Positions 17,162 to 26,578 of a stretch of DNA of 64,000 nt are shown here, piece by piece. How positions within the stretch are numbered: the first letter of the stretch is position 1; each line of letters starts with the position of its first letter. A program made the position numbers and the translations under genes. Source of the DNA: CALBPI01 sp039821605 (GTDB lineage: Bacteria > Pseudomonadota > Gammaproteobacteria > Steroidobacterales > Woeseiaceae); assembly GCA_039821605.1 (NCBI GenBank), contig JBCBNV010000001.1, forward strand, positions 868,001 to 932,000, given 5' to 3'. The notes beneath the pieces were generated by a model. It was not told the DNA's origin. It did not search any database and saw nothing but the letters and a program-made list of their open reading frames with translations.

Positions 17162-18598
17162 ATGAAGGCAGTGGATCGTTGTTCATGGGCCGTAGCAACT
17201 CGGCGGGGTCTCCAGGGTCTCGCGATTGTGTTGGCGGGCTGTGCCACCGCGCCCGAGCTTGAGACCGCCAAGCAGATTCCTGAATTGATGGCGGCGTTCG
17301 ACGTTGACGGCCTTGCCGTTGCCGCGGTGTCGGGAGACGAGGTCCTGACGCTCGATCCAGGCAATGCGAACGCGGCCACGATGGTCGGGAAGATCGAGAA
17401 GGCTGCTGGGTTCAGTCCTGCAAGCTGCGAGATTGGGCTCTACGGCATGTCCACACCCTTTGTTGTAGTGACAAGTCGCGATGACAACTACCGCTATTCG
17501 TTCAGCGACGGTCGTCGCGGGGACATTGCGGGCGACGGCGACGTCGAGTGCGGTAACAACGCCGTGCGGGTTAGCGGCAAGCAGATCTTGAAACGGCAGG
17601 CCGTCAGCGTGACCGACACGCAGTTTGTTTCGAATGGCGTCACGCTTGTGGGGCAGCTGCTCGAGCCGGCGGACGCCAACGCAGAGACAGCGCTCGTCGT
17701 GTTGGCGCATGGCTCCGAGCCGCTGGGATGGATTGGTGCCGTCGCGTATCCGTATCACTTCGTCGGCCGTGGCGTCTCGGTCTTTGTCTATGACAAGCGC
17801 GGCACCGGTCGGTCCGGGGGTGAGTATTCGCAGAATTTCCCGGAGCTCTCGGACGATCTTGTGGCAGCGTCAGGCGAAGCGAAAAGGCTGGCGCGCGATC
17901 GCTTTGGACGTTTCGGTTTGTTCGGGTTCAGCCAGGGCGGCTGGATCGCGCCGATGGCAGCGCAGCGTGCGGAAGCCGATTTCATCGGCATTGGCTACGG
18001 GCTTGTCGTGGATATCCTCGAGGAAGACGCGTCTCAGGTTGCGCTCGAGCTGCGTGAGGCGGGCTACGGCGACGAGGTCATCCAGAAGGCCAAGGAGATC
18101 ACCGACATCACGGCACGCCTGGCCGTCTCCGGGTACACCGACGGTCTGGAGGACCTCGACGACGTCCGCCGGCGCTACGGCAGTGAGCCCTGGTTCCCGA
18201 TCATCCGCGGCGGGTTCACGGGCGTCATTCTGGGTTTGCCCACCACACAACTGCGCAATGAAGGCATACCGATGTTCGACCGACTCCGGGTTGACTGGAG
18301 CATCAAGCCTATGGAGGTGCTCCGCACGGTAGAGGTCCCTCAGTTATGGGTGCTTGCGGCCGACGATCGCGAGGCACCCGTGGCAACCACGCTGGACCGT
18401 ATACGCATACTGCGCGGGGAGGGCAAAGACATCAGCATTGTCATGTATCCGGATACCGACCACGGCATGCGAGAGTTTGTGCAGTCGGAGGACGGCACTC
18501 GCGAGTACACGCGTGTCGTTGATACGTTCTACGACCTGATCGCGGATTGGGCGAAGGGTCTGCTCGACGAGAACTATGCCGAGAGTGTCCGCCTGTGA
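17162..18598 (+). CDS. lipoprotein alpha/beta hydrolase
   Basis: 478 residues. The signal carries the lipobox VLAGC (Cys27). After a beta-rich N-terminal region (~30-150) comes an alpha/beta-hydrolase fold: VVLAHGSEP oxyanion strand, VYDKRGTGRSGG, nucleophile elbow GFSQGG, and the late acid and histidine region WVLAADDREAP...YPDTDHGMREF. The combination resembles periplasmic or outer-membrane-anchored esterases and peptidases of the EstA/S9-like type that carry their own N-terminal domain. Substrate is unknown. The ATG at 17162 is used; the preceding GTG at 17159 is possible. AGAGG lies nine bases upstream. Confidence 0.85.
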   Translation: MKAVDRCSWAVATRRGLQGLAIVLAGCATAPELETAKQIPELMAAFDVDGLAVAAVSGDEVLTLDPGNANAATMVGKIEKAAGFSPASCEIGLYGMSTPFVVVTSRDDNYRYSFSDGRRGDIAGDGDVECGNNAVRVSGKQILKRQAVSVTDTQFVSNGVTLVGQLLEPADANAETALVVLAHGSEPLGWIGAVAYPYHFVGRGVSVFVYDKRGTGRSGGEYSQNFPELSDDLVAASGEAKRLARDRFGRFGLFGFSQGGWIAPMAAQRAEADFIGIGYGLVVDILEEDASQVALELREAGYGDEVIQKAKEITDITARLAVSGYTDGLEDLDDVRRRYGSEPWFPIIRGGFTGVILGLPTTQLRNEGIPMFDRLRVDWSIKPMEVLRTVEVPQLWVLAADDREAPVATTLDRIRILRGEGKDISIVMYPDTDHGMREFVQSEDGTREYTRVVDTFYDLIADWAKGLLDENYAESVRL

Positions 18599-18704
18599 CG
18601 GTCTCGGTCCCACCGTGGCTTGCCCGAAAGTCGGCCCGGACTTAAACCGTCGCGGCTGCTCCGGCGTCTAAAGTCCGTAGCTACCCAATCCAGGAGTTCG
18701 AAGC

Positions 18705-19472
18705 ATGGCTAACGTGGAAACACAGCGCGGCAGTGTCGCAGCGAAATCAATACTTTATCGCAAGGCCCTTGCCGTCTGCGCGTTGAGTATCGCGGCGACG
18801 GTGGCCAGCGCGGGCTCAAGCGACAAGTGTCCCGAGACCAGGGACTTCTCGGAAGCGTTCAGCCTGGACGGCATCCGGGATATCTCGATAGAGGCGGGCG
18901 CGGGAAAATTGGCCGTTGTCGGTCGGCCGGGGTTGACCGCCGTGCGAGTTGAAGCGGTCGCCTGCGCGGAGAGCGAGCGCGACCTGGAGAAGATACGTCT
19001 TGAGTCTGGTCGAGACGGTGCGACGCTCGTCTTGCAAGCCGTGCTGCCGACCCATGCGAAGCTGCTTTTTGGCAGAGAAAGGCCCAAACTCGATTTGGAG
19101 ATCCAGGTTCCTTCGGCTTTCGCAATCCGGATCGTCGACTCGAGCGGCTCGCTGGCTGTGCAAGGCGTTGAGTCGGTAGAGATCTACGACGACTCGGGGT
19201 CTATTCTGGTACAGGATGTCCCTGGCCTCGTTCATGTGCTTCAGGACGGCAGTGGCAGCATCACAGTGGAGCGCGCAGGAAGCGTTCGCATCGATGAAGA
19301 CGGATCCGGCTCGATCACGGCGTCTGCTATAGCGGAAGACGTGTATGTGGGCCGTGATGGCTCGGGCAGCATTTCCGCGGACACCGTCGGCGGCAGCTTC
19401 ACAGTGGTCAGCGATTCGAGTGGCAGCGTGCGGCACAGCAACGTTGTGGGGGCTGTGCGAATCGAGGAGTAG
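18705..19472 (+). CDS. secreted DUF4097-like beta-helix protein
   Basis: 255 residues with a signal peptide (ALAVCALSIAATVASA) after a slightly long basic N-terminus. The mature part is a series of short beta turns with a regular Asp-x-Ser-Gly-Ser motif: IVDSSGSLAV, IYDDSGSILV, LQDGSGSITV, IDEDGSGSITA, GRDGSGSISA, SDSSGSVRH. This is the pattern of DUF4097/DUF2807 putative adhesins, which form a small beta-solenoid. The motifs could bind Ca2+ through Asp side chains. GGAG stands nine bases before ATG 18705. The gene seems to be monocistronic. Confidence 0.75.
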   Translation: MANVETQRGSVAAKSILYRKALAVCALSIAATVASAGSSDKCPETRDFSEAFSLDGIRDISIEAGAGKLAVVGRPGLTAVRVEAVACAESERDLEKIRLESGRDGATLVLQAVLPTHAKLLFGRERPKLDLEIQVPSAFAIRIVDSSGSLAVQGVESVEIYDDSGSILVQDVPGLVHVLQDGSGSITVERAGSVRIDEDGSGSITASAIAEDVYVGRDGSGSISADTVGGSFTVVSDSSGSVRHSNVVGAVRIEE

Positions 19473-19626
19473 CGGCTCCTCCAGCAGTGATTCGGGCGCT
19501 GGCATCGCTCGGATCTTGAATTCGCCGGGATAATCCACCGGACCACGGCAGCTGTCTTTTGAGGGCATTGCGGCGCGACGCGCTGTTGCACTCACAAGAT
19601 GCGAACCGGAGTCGGGTGGTCGGGCG

Positions 19627-21732
19627 ATGATGCAGCAAGACACGATTGATTCGTTTGCTCAGCGCATCAAGCAGAGCCAGGCAGAGCGCAAGCGGACGCG
19701 GGAATACGTCCAGCAGGGGAAGTGGCAGGACGCGGAGGCCGATGAAGGCCGTCGACGCGCCTACCAGGCACGCGAGGAAGCGCGGCTCTCGAAGCTCAAC
19801 CTGGCCGGTCGTGAGGCGGTTCAGGGCGATACGCGCGACTTTCAGCCCGTGTCATTTCTCGAAGAAGGGGCTTCGGTCCGGCGTGCCATCGCCAAAGTCG
19901 AAGTCAACACCATGGACACGAGCGATCAGGGGACTGGGTTCCTGATCAGCCCCAGGTTATTCCTGACCAATCAACATGTCGTGCAGAGCGTGGCTCATGC
20001 GAGAGCCACCGCCGTCATCTTCGACTATGAAACCGATGAGTTCGGCAAGCGCGCGAAGACGTCGTCGTTTGAGTTGGACCCGGACGTATTTTGGCTGGCC
20101 AGTCCCGAGGCCGAATTGGACTGCGCCCTGATCGCACTGGGTACACCGATCCATGAAGTCGCGTCACCGACGACATTCGGCTACTGCCCACTCAGCGACT
20201 CCGAAGACCGTCATCGGGTCGGCATGAACGTCAACGTGATCCAGCATCCGGGTGGCGCTTTAAAGATGATCGCCGTGCGCAACAACTTGTTGACGCACCG
20301 AACGCAGCGCACGCTGCTCTATGAAACCGACACGCTCAAGGGCTCATCCGGGGCGCCGGTCTTCAATGACGCCTGGGAAGTGATTGCTTTGCATCACTAC
20401 GGCGCGCCCTCGGATGAAGCCGATGAGAACGGCGATCCAATTCCTCGAGAGATCAACGAGGGCATCCGAGTCAGCCAGATCTACAGGTTTCTGGAATCTG
20501 CAGCCGACGCGATGCCGGCGCATCAGCGTGCACTGGCTGATGAGGCGCTGTCCTTGTTCGAGGCCTACAGGGCGCAGGGGCCAACAGTGACGCGAGGTCG
20601 GCCGGTTCGGGAGCCCGAACAGCTTCGCCGCCAGACGTCGCGCAGACCCAATCGGGACGAGAGCAACATGGAAAAGAACACGGGTATGTCATTTGTTGTG
20701 CCGCTGGAGATCACGGTGACGCCACCGGCGGGCTGCTATCCAGCGGGAGGCGCAGCGCGCCCCTACAGCGACTCGGCGAACAGACCGCAATTGTCGTCCG
20801 CAGAAGGCAAGCGGCTGGATCGCGATTATTCGAATCGAAACGGTTTTGATCCCGAATTCGTCGACGGCCTGGATATCAATTTGGCTGCCGTCGTCGCGCC
20901 GCTTGCGGACCGTGTCACCCCGCTGAAAGACAATCAGCCGAATCACGAGCGCGGCGTACTCGACTACCAGAATTTCAGCGTGATCATGGACTCCGAGCAC
21001 CTGTTTGCGCTCGTAACGGCGACCAACATTGACGGCGGCCAGTACAAGCCGGTCGACCGTGCGTCGGGTGAGGTGCGAGAAGGGGAGAGCTGGTACATCG
21101 AGCGCCGCATCGATCGCGATGCGTTTGTCGATCAGAATTTCTACAGCGGCTGGTCGCACATCTTCGACCGCGGGCATCTCACGCGCCGCAATGACCCCAC
21201 CTGGGGCAGCAAGACCGAGGCGGAGCGCGCGAATGCGGATACGTTCCATTTCACCAATTGCTCGCCACAACAGTGGCGGTTCAACCAGACGATCGAATTC
21301 TGGCAGGGGATTGAGCGCTACGTGCTAGAGGAAGGCTTGTCTGGCGACCAAGGCAACAAACACCTTACGGTGCTCCAAGGGCCCGTTTACACGGATGCGG
21401 CTGGGATAGACGACCCGATCTTCGCTGATGATGTGAGGATTCCCACAGCATTCTGGAAGCTCGTCGTTTGGCGCAGCGGCAATGAGCACAAAGCGGTCGC
21501 ATTGATCGCCAGTCAGTCCGCGTTGCTGGATGAATTCCGCGGGTTCGGCGGCGGGTCTGACGACGATGTCAGCGTCGAGGAGTTTCGCGTCTCGACGCGT
21601 GACCTCGAAGATCGTACGGGACTCGATTTCTCACAGTTTCACGCGTTCGACACGATTGCGGCCGGTGGTGCGCCGAGGGTTGGCGAGGCCGTCAGGAGGC
21701 TGCGGGCGTGGCGGGATATTGAACTGCGGTAG
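19627..21732 (+). CDS. trypsin-like serine protease fused to DNA/RNA non-specific endonuclease
   Basis: 701 residues. Residues 1-65 are a charged helix without signal peptide. Residues ~80-290 are a V8/trypsin-like protease with triad His117 (TNQHVV), Asp165 (LDCALIA) and Ser241 (GSSGAPV). After a ~70-residue Arg-rich linker, ~355-700 form a NUC endonuclease with the catalytic motif DRGH (514-517, HIFDRGHLTRRND) and metal-site asparagines Asn544 and Asn553 (NCSPQQWRFNQ). All catalytic residues for both activities are present. The protein has no export signal, so the enzyme acts in the cytoplasm or is delivered by another route. The protease may activate or release the nuclease. No immunity gene is visible directly downstream; the gene stands alone with a hairpin after it. 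Confidence 0.85.
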   Translation: MMQQDTIDSFAQRIKQSQAERKRTREYVQQGKWQDAEADEGRRRAYQAREEARLSKLNLAGREAVQGDTRDFQPVSFLEEGASVRRAIAKVEVNTMDTSDQGTGFLISPRLFLTNQHVVQSVAHARATAVIFDYETDEFGKRAKTSSFELDPDVFWLASPEAELDCALIALGTPIHEVASPTTFGYCPLSDSEDRHRVGMNVNVIQHPGGALKMIAVRNNLLTHRTQRTLLYETDTLKGSSGAPVFNDAWEVIALHHYGAPSDEADENGDPIPREINEGIRVSQIYRFLESAADAMPAHQRALADEALSLFEAYRAQGPTVTRGRPVREPEQLRRQTSRRPNRDESNMEKNTGMSFVVPLEITVTPPAGCYPAGGAARPYSDSANRPQLSSAEGKRLDRDYSNRNGFDPEFVDGLDINLAAVVAPLADRVTPLKDNQPNHERGVLDYQNFSVIMDSEHLFALVTATNIDGGQYKPVDRASGEVREGESWYIERRIDRDAFVDQNFYSGWSHIFDRGHLTRRNDPTWGSKTEAERANADTFHFTNCSPQQWRFNQTIEFWQGIERYVLEEGLSGDQGNKHLTVLQGPVYTDAAGIDDPIFADDVRIPTAFWKLVVWRSGNEHKAVALIASQSALLDEFRGFGGGSDDDVSVEEFRVSTRDLEDRTGLDFSQFHAFDTIAAGGAPRVGEAVRRLRAWRDIELR

Positions 21733-22169
21733 CGAGCAGTGAGGTCAGGCCCGGTGCCAGAGTAGGCAACGGTAGGTGTTGTAATCGGTACCTGATCTGA
21801 CAGACAGTGTCAGATCAGGTCGAGCTTTGATCGACTTCTAGTAGCGATAGCGGCCTTTCGGTCAATTGAGGCGTGACCGTCTCAGAACGGTCAGAAGCCG
21901 CCGTTGCGGATTTTTCCGATGAAGTGACGTCCTAAATTGTCACACCCTGGTCGATGAAGATGTCAGCCATGAATGCGACGTCGGCACCGGCGGGGTTTCC
22001 CGTAGTCCAGAAAGCCGAGGTGAAGTCCTGGCGCGACACCCTGATCAGGATCAGGGCGGCGGCCACGGCGATAGTGCCTTTCGTATGCCGAGCAGGAAAA
22101 CCGTGAAACCGCAGTCACCACCTAAGAAATCAGTCGACGACGTCGATGGCCATCGCGTGCAAGTGCCGA
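21733..22169. other. intergenic region with hairpins and a possible gene remnant
   Basis: No intact gene was found in this stretch. It holds the perfect hairpin at 21790-21820 and a smaller one, TGACCGT / ACGGTCA, at 21874-21893. On the minus strand an open frame from ~22114 to a stop at 21932-21934 encodes about 60 residues ending AFWTTGNPAGADVAFMADIF and six more. The composition is protein-like, but no start codon with ribosome binding site is present. It may be the last piece of a decayed gene. Confidence 0.35.
21790..21820 (+). terminator. perfect 13-base hairpin after the protease-nuclease gene
   Basis: ACCTGATCTGACA at 21790-21802 pairs with TGTCAGATCAGGT at 21808-21820 across a five-base loop. 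It lies 57 bases after the stop of the protease-nuclease gene. Only a weak CTTT follows, so termination would be inefficient by the intrinsic route. The perfect arms also fit an operator or a small mobile palindrome. Confidence 0.45.
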
Positions 22170-22199
22170 ATGACAGTGCAGACCCGACTCAACTATCAT
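22170..22199 (+). promoter_or_regulatory. sigma70-type promoter of the ABC export operon
   Basis: ATGACA at 22170-22175 and TATCAT at 22194-22199 with an 18-base spacer match the -35 and -10 consensus in five of six bases each. Transcription would start about 30 bases before the first gene of the four-gene export operon. Confidence 0.5.
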
Positions 22200-22234
22200 G
22201 GTGCGAATAGCGCGGCGGTGAGAACCTGCTGTCA

Positions 22235-23293
22235 ATGCAAAGGACACGAGTAGACAACGTGAACAAGCAGAGCGAGCTGCTCGACCAGCTGAAGATCGAC
22301 CGCTCGGCGCCCGTGGCGAAAGGCGTCGGCGTGGCGCTCGTCGTTGTGATTGCGGTCGTGTCCGCCGTAGTCGGCGGGCTGGGCGGCGTGTTCCTGCTGG
22401 GCGGTGATGGGGCGCCGCCGAGCGATGTGCGAGCGGAAACCAGCCCCGCCGATGACGCCAGGGAGTCTGCTGCGGAGGCGCCTGCACCTGCCGTACAGGC
22501 CGCGGAGGAGGGCAACCGGCGCATCCTCGACGCGTCCGGCTACATTACGGCGCGACGGATCGCCACGGTGTCGTCACAGATCACCGGGCTGATCACCGAG
22601 GTCAACGTCGAGGAGGGCATGGTCGTCGAGCCGGGCCAGGTTCTCGCCCGCCTCGACGACGAGTTGGTTCGTGTCGATCTCGCGCTGGCCGCGGCCAGGC
22701 TGGCGTCGCAGCGTTCCGTTGTCGCGAGCGTCCGTGCGAATCTCGCCGAGGCCGAGCGCGTGCTCGACCGCGCCCGACGGCTCAGGCCGCAGAACCTCGT
22801 GTCCGAGGCCGAGCTGTCGAATGCCGTGGCCGGCTACGATTCGCTGACGGCCGACCTCGAACGCGCGCAGGCCGACATCGCCGTGTTCGAGCTCGAAGTC
22901 GAACGCCAGCGCGAGCGCCTCGAAGATCACGTCATCACGGCGCCTTTCGCCGGCGTCGTCACGGTAAAGAACGCACAAACCGGCGAGATTGTCTCGCCCG
23001 GTTCCGCCGGCGGCGGTTTTACCCGTACCGGCATCTGCACGATTGTCGACATGGATTCGCTGGAGATTGAGGTCGACGTCAACGAGTCCTTCATCGGCCG
23101 GGTGTTCGCCGACCAGCGCGTCGTTGCCAATCTCGACGCCTACCCGGACTGGGATATACCGGCCTCCGTCATCGCCATCATCCCAACCGCCGACCGCGCA
23201 AAGGCGACCGTCAGGGTCCGTATCGGCATCGAGGCGAGCGATACCCGTGTCCTGCCCGACATGGGTGTCAAGGTGACGTTCTTCAGTGAATAA
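22235..23293 (+). CDS. HlyD/MacA-like periplasmic adaptor subunit
   Basis: 352 residues. One N-terminal membrane anchor (VGVALVVVIAVVSAVVGGLGGVFLL) precedes an Ala/Pro linker, the first lipoyl half (VSSQITGLITEVNVEEGMVVEPGQVLARLDD), a long coiled-coil hairpin (~150-230), the second lipoyl half (VITAPFAGVVTVKNAQTGEIVSPG) and beta-barrel strands. It links an inner-membrane ABC transporter to the outer membrane or delivers substrate. It heads an operon with an ATPase and two FtsX-like permeases, the layout of MacAB-like exporters and of DevBCA systems. Starts at ATG 22235 or GTG 22259 are both possible; the latter removes eight residues. Confidence 0.9.
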   Translation: MQRTRVDNVNKQSELLDQLKIDRSAPVAKGVGVALVVVIAVVSAVVGGLGGVFLLGGDGAPPSDVRAETSPADDARESAAEAPAPAVQAAEEGNRRILDASGYITARRIATVSSQITGLITEVNVEEGMVVEPGQVLARLDDELVRVDLALAAARLASQRSVVASVRANLAEAERVLDRARRLRPQNLVSEAELSNAVAGYDSLTADLERAQADIAVFELEVERQRERLEDHVITAPFAGVVTVKNAQTGEIVSPGSAGGGFTRTGICTIVDMDSLEIEVDVNESFIGRVFADQRVVANLDAYPDWDIPASVIAIIPTADRAKATVRVRIGIEASDTRVLPDMGVKVTFFSE

Positions 23294-23312
23294 CGACGAA
23301 CAGGGGAAACCA

Positions 23313-24008
23313 ATGAGCGACGAAATTCTTTTCGATCTGAAAGGCGTCTCGAAAGAGTTCGTCAAGGGCAAGGAGACGATTACGGTCTTCGACGGGCTCG
23401 ACATGTCCATCGCGAGCGGCGACTTCCTCGCCATCATGGGTCCGTCGGGCTCCGGCAAGACGACGCTTCTGAATATGCTCGGCGGCGTCGACCAGCCGAC
23501 TTCGGGCGAGATCTGGTTCGACGGCAGCCGTATCGACTCGCTGTCGGAAAGCCAGCTTGCGGCGTGGCGTGCGAACAATATCGGCTTCATCTTCCAGTTC
23601 TACAATCTGATGCCGATGCTGAACGCCGAACGCAATGTCGAGCTGCCGATGCTGCTGACGCGCCTCGGCCGCAGCGAGCGCAAGAAGAATATTGCCGCGG
23701 CTCTCGAGCTCGTCAGCCTGTCCGACCGCGCGAAACACATGCCCAAGGAGATGTCGGGTGGCCAGCAGCAGCGCGTCGCGATCGCTCGCGCGCTCGTCTC
23801 CGACCCGAAGTTACTGCTCTGCGACGAGCCGACGGGTGACCTCGATCGGCAGACCGCCAACGAAATCCTGACAATGCTGCAGACTCTGAACAGAGACTAC
23901 GGCAAGACCATCCTGATGGTGACGCACGACCCTGCGGCGGCGAAGTACGCGAAGCGCACACTGCACCTCGACAAGGGCGAGTTCGTCGAGAAGGACCTCG
24001 CGGCGTGA
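23313..24008 (+). CDS. ABC transporter ATPase, MacB/LolD type
   Basis: 231 residues with all ABC motifs: Walker A GPSGSGKTT, Q loop FIFQFYNL, signature MSGGQQQRVAIARAL, Walker B LLLCDEPTGDLD and the switch histidine TVTHD-like VTHDP. The DEPTGDLD wording and the length are typical for MacB/LolD/FtsE-type ATPases that drive mechanotransmission rather than channel transport. ATG 23313 is preceded by AGGGGA. A GTG at 23286 overlapping the adaptor stop is in frame but has no better site. The stop overlaps the next start by four bases (GTGA). Confidence 0.95.
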   Translation: MSDEILFDLKGVSKEFVKGKETITVFDGLDMSIASGDFLAIMGPSGSGKTTLLNMLGGVDQPTSGEIWFDGSRIDSLSESQLAAWRANNIGFIFQFYNLMPMLNAERNVELPMLLTRLGRSERKKNIAAALELVSLSDRAKHMPKEMSGGQQQRVAIARALVSDPKLLLCDEPTGDLDRQTANEILTMLQTLNRDYGKTILMVTHDPAAAKYAKRTLHLDKGEFVEKDLAA

Positions 24009-25159
24009 AGGACCTCTACCTCGTGTTCAAGAACCTGACGCGCAAGAAGATGCGCCTGTTCCTGACACTGTTTGCGACCTTCATCGCCTTCACGATCTTC
24101 GGCACGTTGACGGCTTTCCAGAAGGCCTTCGACTCGGGTGTTGATCTCGCGGCGGACGACCGGCTGATTGTGGTCAACAAGATCAATTTCACGCAGGTGC
24201 TACCGATTTCCTACGTCAATCGCATCGCTGCGGTCGACGATGTCGAGGCGCTGACACACCTGAACTGGTTCGGTGGCTACTACCAGGATCCGCGGAACCA
24301 GATGGGCATGTTTGCCGTTGACGCCGAGAATTTCCTCGACGTCTACCCGGAGCTTCTGGTCACCGATGAAGAGCGCGAGTCCTGGTTCGGAAACCGCCAG
24401 GGACTGATCGCCGGGGAATCGATTGCCAAACGCTTCGGCTGGGAGAAGGGCGACCGCATCCCGGTCAACTCGAACATTTTCTCGAAGCGCGATGGCAGCA
24501 CGTCCTGGGATTTCGACGTCGTCGCGATCTACCAGGGCGAGGAAGAACAGACCGACACGAGCAGCGTCTACTTCCACTATGAGTACTTCAACGAGACGCA
24601 ATCCTTCGGCGGTGACTTCGTCGGCTTCATCGGCCTACGCACCAGCGACCCGAGCCGCAATGAGGCCGTAATCACAGAAATCGACGACATGTTCGCGAAT
24701 TCGCCGGCCGAGACCGAGACGGTGCCGGAGAAGGCGTTCAACAAGGCGTTCCTCGAACAGATCGGCAACCTGAGCCTGATCCTGACCTCTGTGGTGTTCG
24801 CCGCCTTCTTCGTCATTCTCGTCATTGTCGGCAACTCGATGATGTTGTCCATCCGCGAGCGCACAGCCGAAATCGGCGTTATGAAGACGCTGGGCTTCAC
24901 ATCGACACGCATCTTTCGCATGGTGCTGTCCGAGTCCCTGCTGCTCGCGCTGCTGGGTGGCGTGCTCGGCCTGCTGGCGTCCAGGCTGCTGGTAGTGCTC
25001 GTCAACGAGGCGCCCATCCAGCTGCCGACGCTCGTTGTTGACGGGCGGGTCTGGACCGATGCGCTGCTGTTCATGATCGGTCTGGGCTTCGTAACCGGTA
25101 TCGTGCCCGCAGTGAACGCGCTGCGGCTCAACATCATTACCGCGCTGAGTCGCGGCTAG
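24005..25159 (+). CDS. FtsX/MacB-like ABC permease 1
   Basis: 384 residues from GTG 24005, coupled to the ATPase by a four-base overlap. One membrane helix near residue 20 (LFLTLFATFIAFTIFGTLTAF) is followed by a ~230-residue periplasmic domain and three C-terminal helices (ILTSVVFAAFFVILVIVGNSMMLS, LLLALLGGVLGLLASRLLVVL, LLFMIGLGFVTGIVPAVNALR). The cytoplasmic coupling motif REKTAEIGVMKTLGFT-like RERTAEIGVMKTLGFT is intact. This topology is that of FtsX-domain permeases. The adjacent second permease suggests a heterodimeric membrane unit. Confidence 0.92.
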   Translation: MKDLYLVFKNLTRKKMRLFLTLFATFIAFTIFGTLTAFQKAFDSGVDLAADDRLIVVNKINFTQVLPISYVNRIAAVDDVEALTHLNWFGGYYQDPRNQMGMFAVDAENFLDVYPELLVTDEERESWFGNRQGLIAGESIAKRFGWEKGDRIPVNSNIFSKRDGSTSWDFDVVAIYQGEEEQTDTSSVYFHYEYFNETQSFGGDFVGFIGLRTSDPSRNEAVITEIDDMFANSPAETETVPEKAFNKAFLEQIGNLSLILTSVVFAAFFVILVIVGNSMMLSIRERTAEIGVMKTLGFTSTRIFRMVLSESLLLALLGGVLGLLASRLLVVLVNEAPIQLPTLVVDGRVWTDALLFMIGLGFVTGIVPAVNALRLNIITALSRG

Positions 25160-25168
25160 GAGTTCGTT

Positions 25169-26359
25169 GTGCGCGGGTCTTCCTCTCAGATTGCGACCGT
25201 CGTCAGCATGAACCTGCGCAGCCTGCCGCAGAGATTGTGGATGTCACTCGCCGCCGTGTTCGCCGTCAGCGTCGTAGTCGCCGTGCTACTCGCGTTTCTT
25301 GCCATGGCGCAGGGCTTCGAGAAGACGCTGGCCGGTACCGGCAGCGACGCGGTCGCCATCGTGACGCGGACCGGCTCGCAGTCGGAACTGAACAGCGTCC
25401 TGTCTCGCGACACCGTGAACAGCATTGCGACGGCACCCGGTATCGCACGCGATGCGAATGGCGACCCGGTCTATTCAGCCGAGCTCTACGTCATCGTCGA
25501 CGGGATCAAGCGCAGTAGCCGGACCGAGGCGAATATCCCGATGCGCGGCATTTCCATGGCCGGCCTGGAGCTGCGCGAGCAGGTGGATATCGTCGAAGGT
25601 CGCGCGTTCGAACCCGGCCGCAATGAGATCGTCGTGGGCCAGGGCGTGCAGCGTGAGTTTGACGGCTTCAGACTGGGTCGCGAGATTCGCTTCGGCAAGA
25701 CAACCTGGGAGGTCGTCGGCGTGTTCTCGACCGGCGGCTCGGCCTTCGAGAGCGAGCTCTGGGCTGACGCCGCGACGGTGCAGACGCAGTTCCAACGCGG
25801 CTCTTCCTTCCAGACCATGCGCCTGCAACTCGAAGCGCCCGGCGAGGTCGCGCCGATCCAGGAGTTCATCGACAGCGACCCGCGGCTGAATCTCGACGTG
25901 CAGACCGAGGCTGATTTTTTCGCGGCGCAGGGCAGGGCCCTGAGCGGTATCGCGATCTTCGGTTGGGCCATCAGCATCATCATGGGACTCGGCGCCCTGG
26001 CCGGCGCTTTGAATACGATGTACACGTCGGTCGCCTCACGCGCTCGCGAGATCGCGACACTGAGGGCAATCGGCTTCGGCAATACCTCGGCCTTCATCGG
26101 CACGCTGGCCGAGTCGACGGTGCTGTCGATCGTCGGTGGTATCGTCGGGGCCGGCGCGGCCTTCCTGTTCTTTGACGGCCTGAGCACGTCAACGCTGGGC
26201 GCGAGCTTCACCCAGGTTGTGTTCACTTTCGAGCTGACGCCGGAACTGTTCAGAAACGGCATCTTGCTGGCGCTCGCCATCGGCCTGATCGGCGGGCTGT
26301 TCCCGGCCTGGCGCGCGGCGCGCGTGCCCGTTGTGATGGCGTTCTCGGGCGGAGAGTAG
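25169..26359 (+). CDS. FtsX/MacB-like ABC permease 2
   Basis: 396 residues from GTG 25169, with AGGAG six bases upstream. It has the same topology as permease 1: an N-terminal helix (AVFAVSVVVAVLLAFLAM), a large periplasmic domain, the coupling motif RAREIATLRAIGFG and three C-terminal helices ending PAWRAARVPVVMAFSGGE. It closes the operon of adaptor, ATPase and two permeases. The operon probably exports a lipoprotein, peptide or signal from the periplasm; nothing in the sequence fixes the substrate. The accessory island begins shortly after its stop. Confidence 0.92.
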   Translation: MRGSSSQIATVVSMNLRSLPQRLWMSLAAVFAVSVVVAVLLAFLAMAQGFEKTLAGTGSDAVAIVTRTGSQSELNSVLSRDTVNSIATAPGIARDANGDPVYSAELYVIVDGIKRSSRTEANIPMRGISMAGLELREQVDIVEGRAFEPGRNEIVVGQGVQREFDGFRLGREIRFGKTTWEVVGVFSTGGSAFESELWADAATVQTQFQRGSSFQTMRLQLEAPGEVAPIQEFIDSDPRLNLDVQTEADFFAAQGRALSGIAIFGWAISIIMGLGALAGALNTMYTSVASRAREIATLRAIGFGNTSAFIGTLAESTVLSIVGGIVGAGAAFLFFDGLSTSTLGASFTQVVFTFELTPELFRNGILLALAIGLIGGLFPAWRAARVPVVMAFSGGE

Positions 26360-26578
26360 TCCGGTCGGTCAGGTAATCTGGGAGACACGATCTGTGTTAC
26401 AAGAAGCAGGCGAGAAGCGGCATTATCGCGAGTAAAGCTCTTACCGCAGCTTAACCGCAGCGTTTATCGATCAGCACATCCAACTACGTGTCGCAGGTTG
26501 AGAGCCGGGCAGGGCCCTTGACGTAGTGACATCGATATTTCTACAGCGCATAGTTGGGGTTCCGTAGCACCAGGACAG

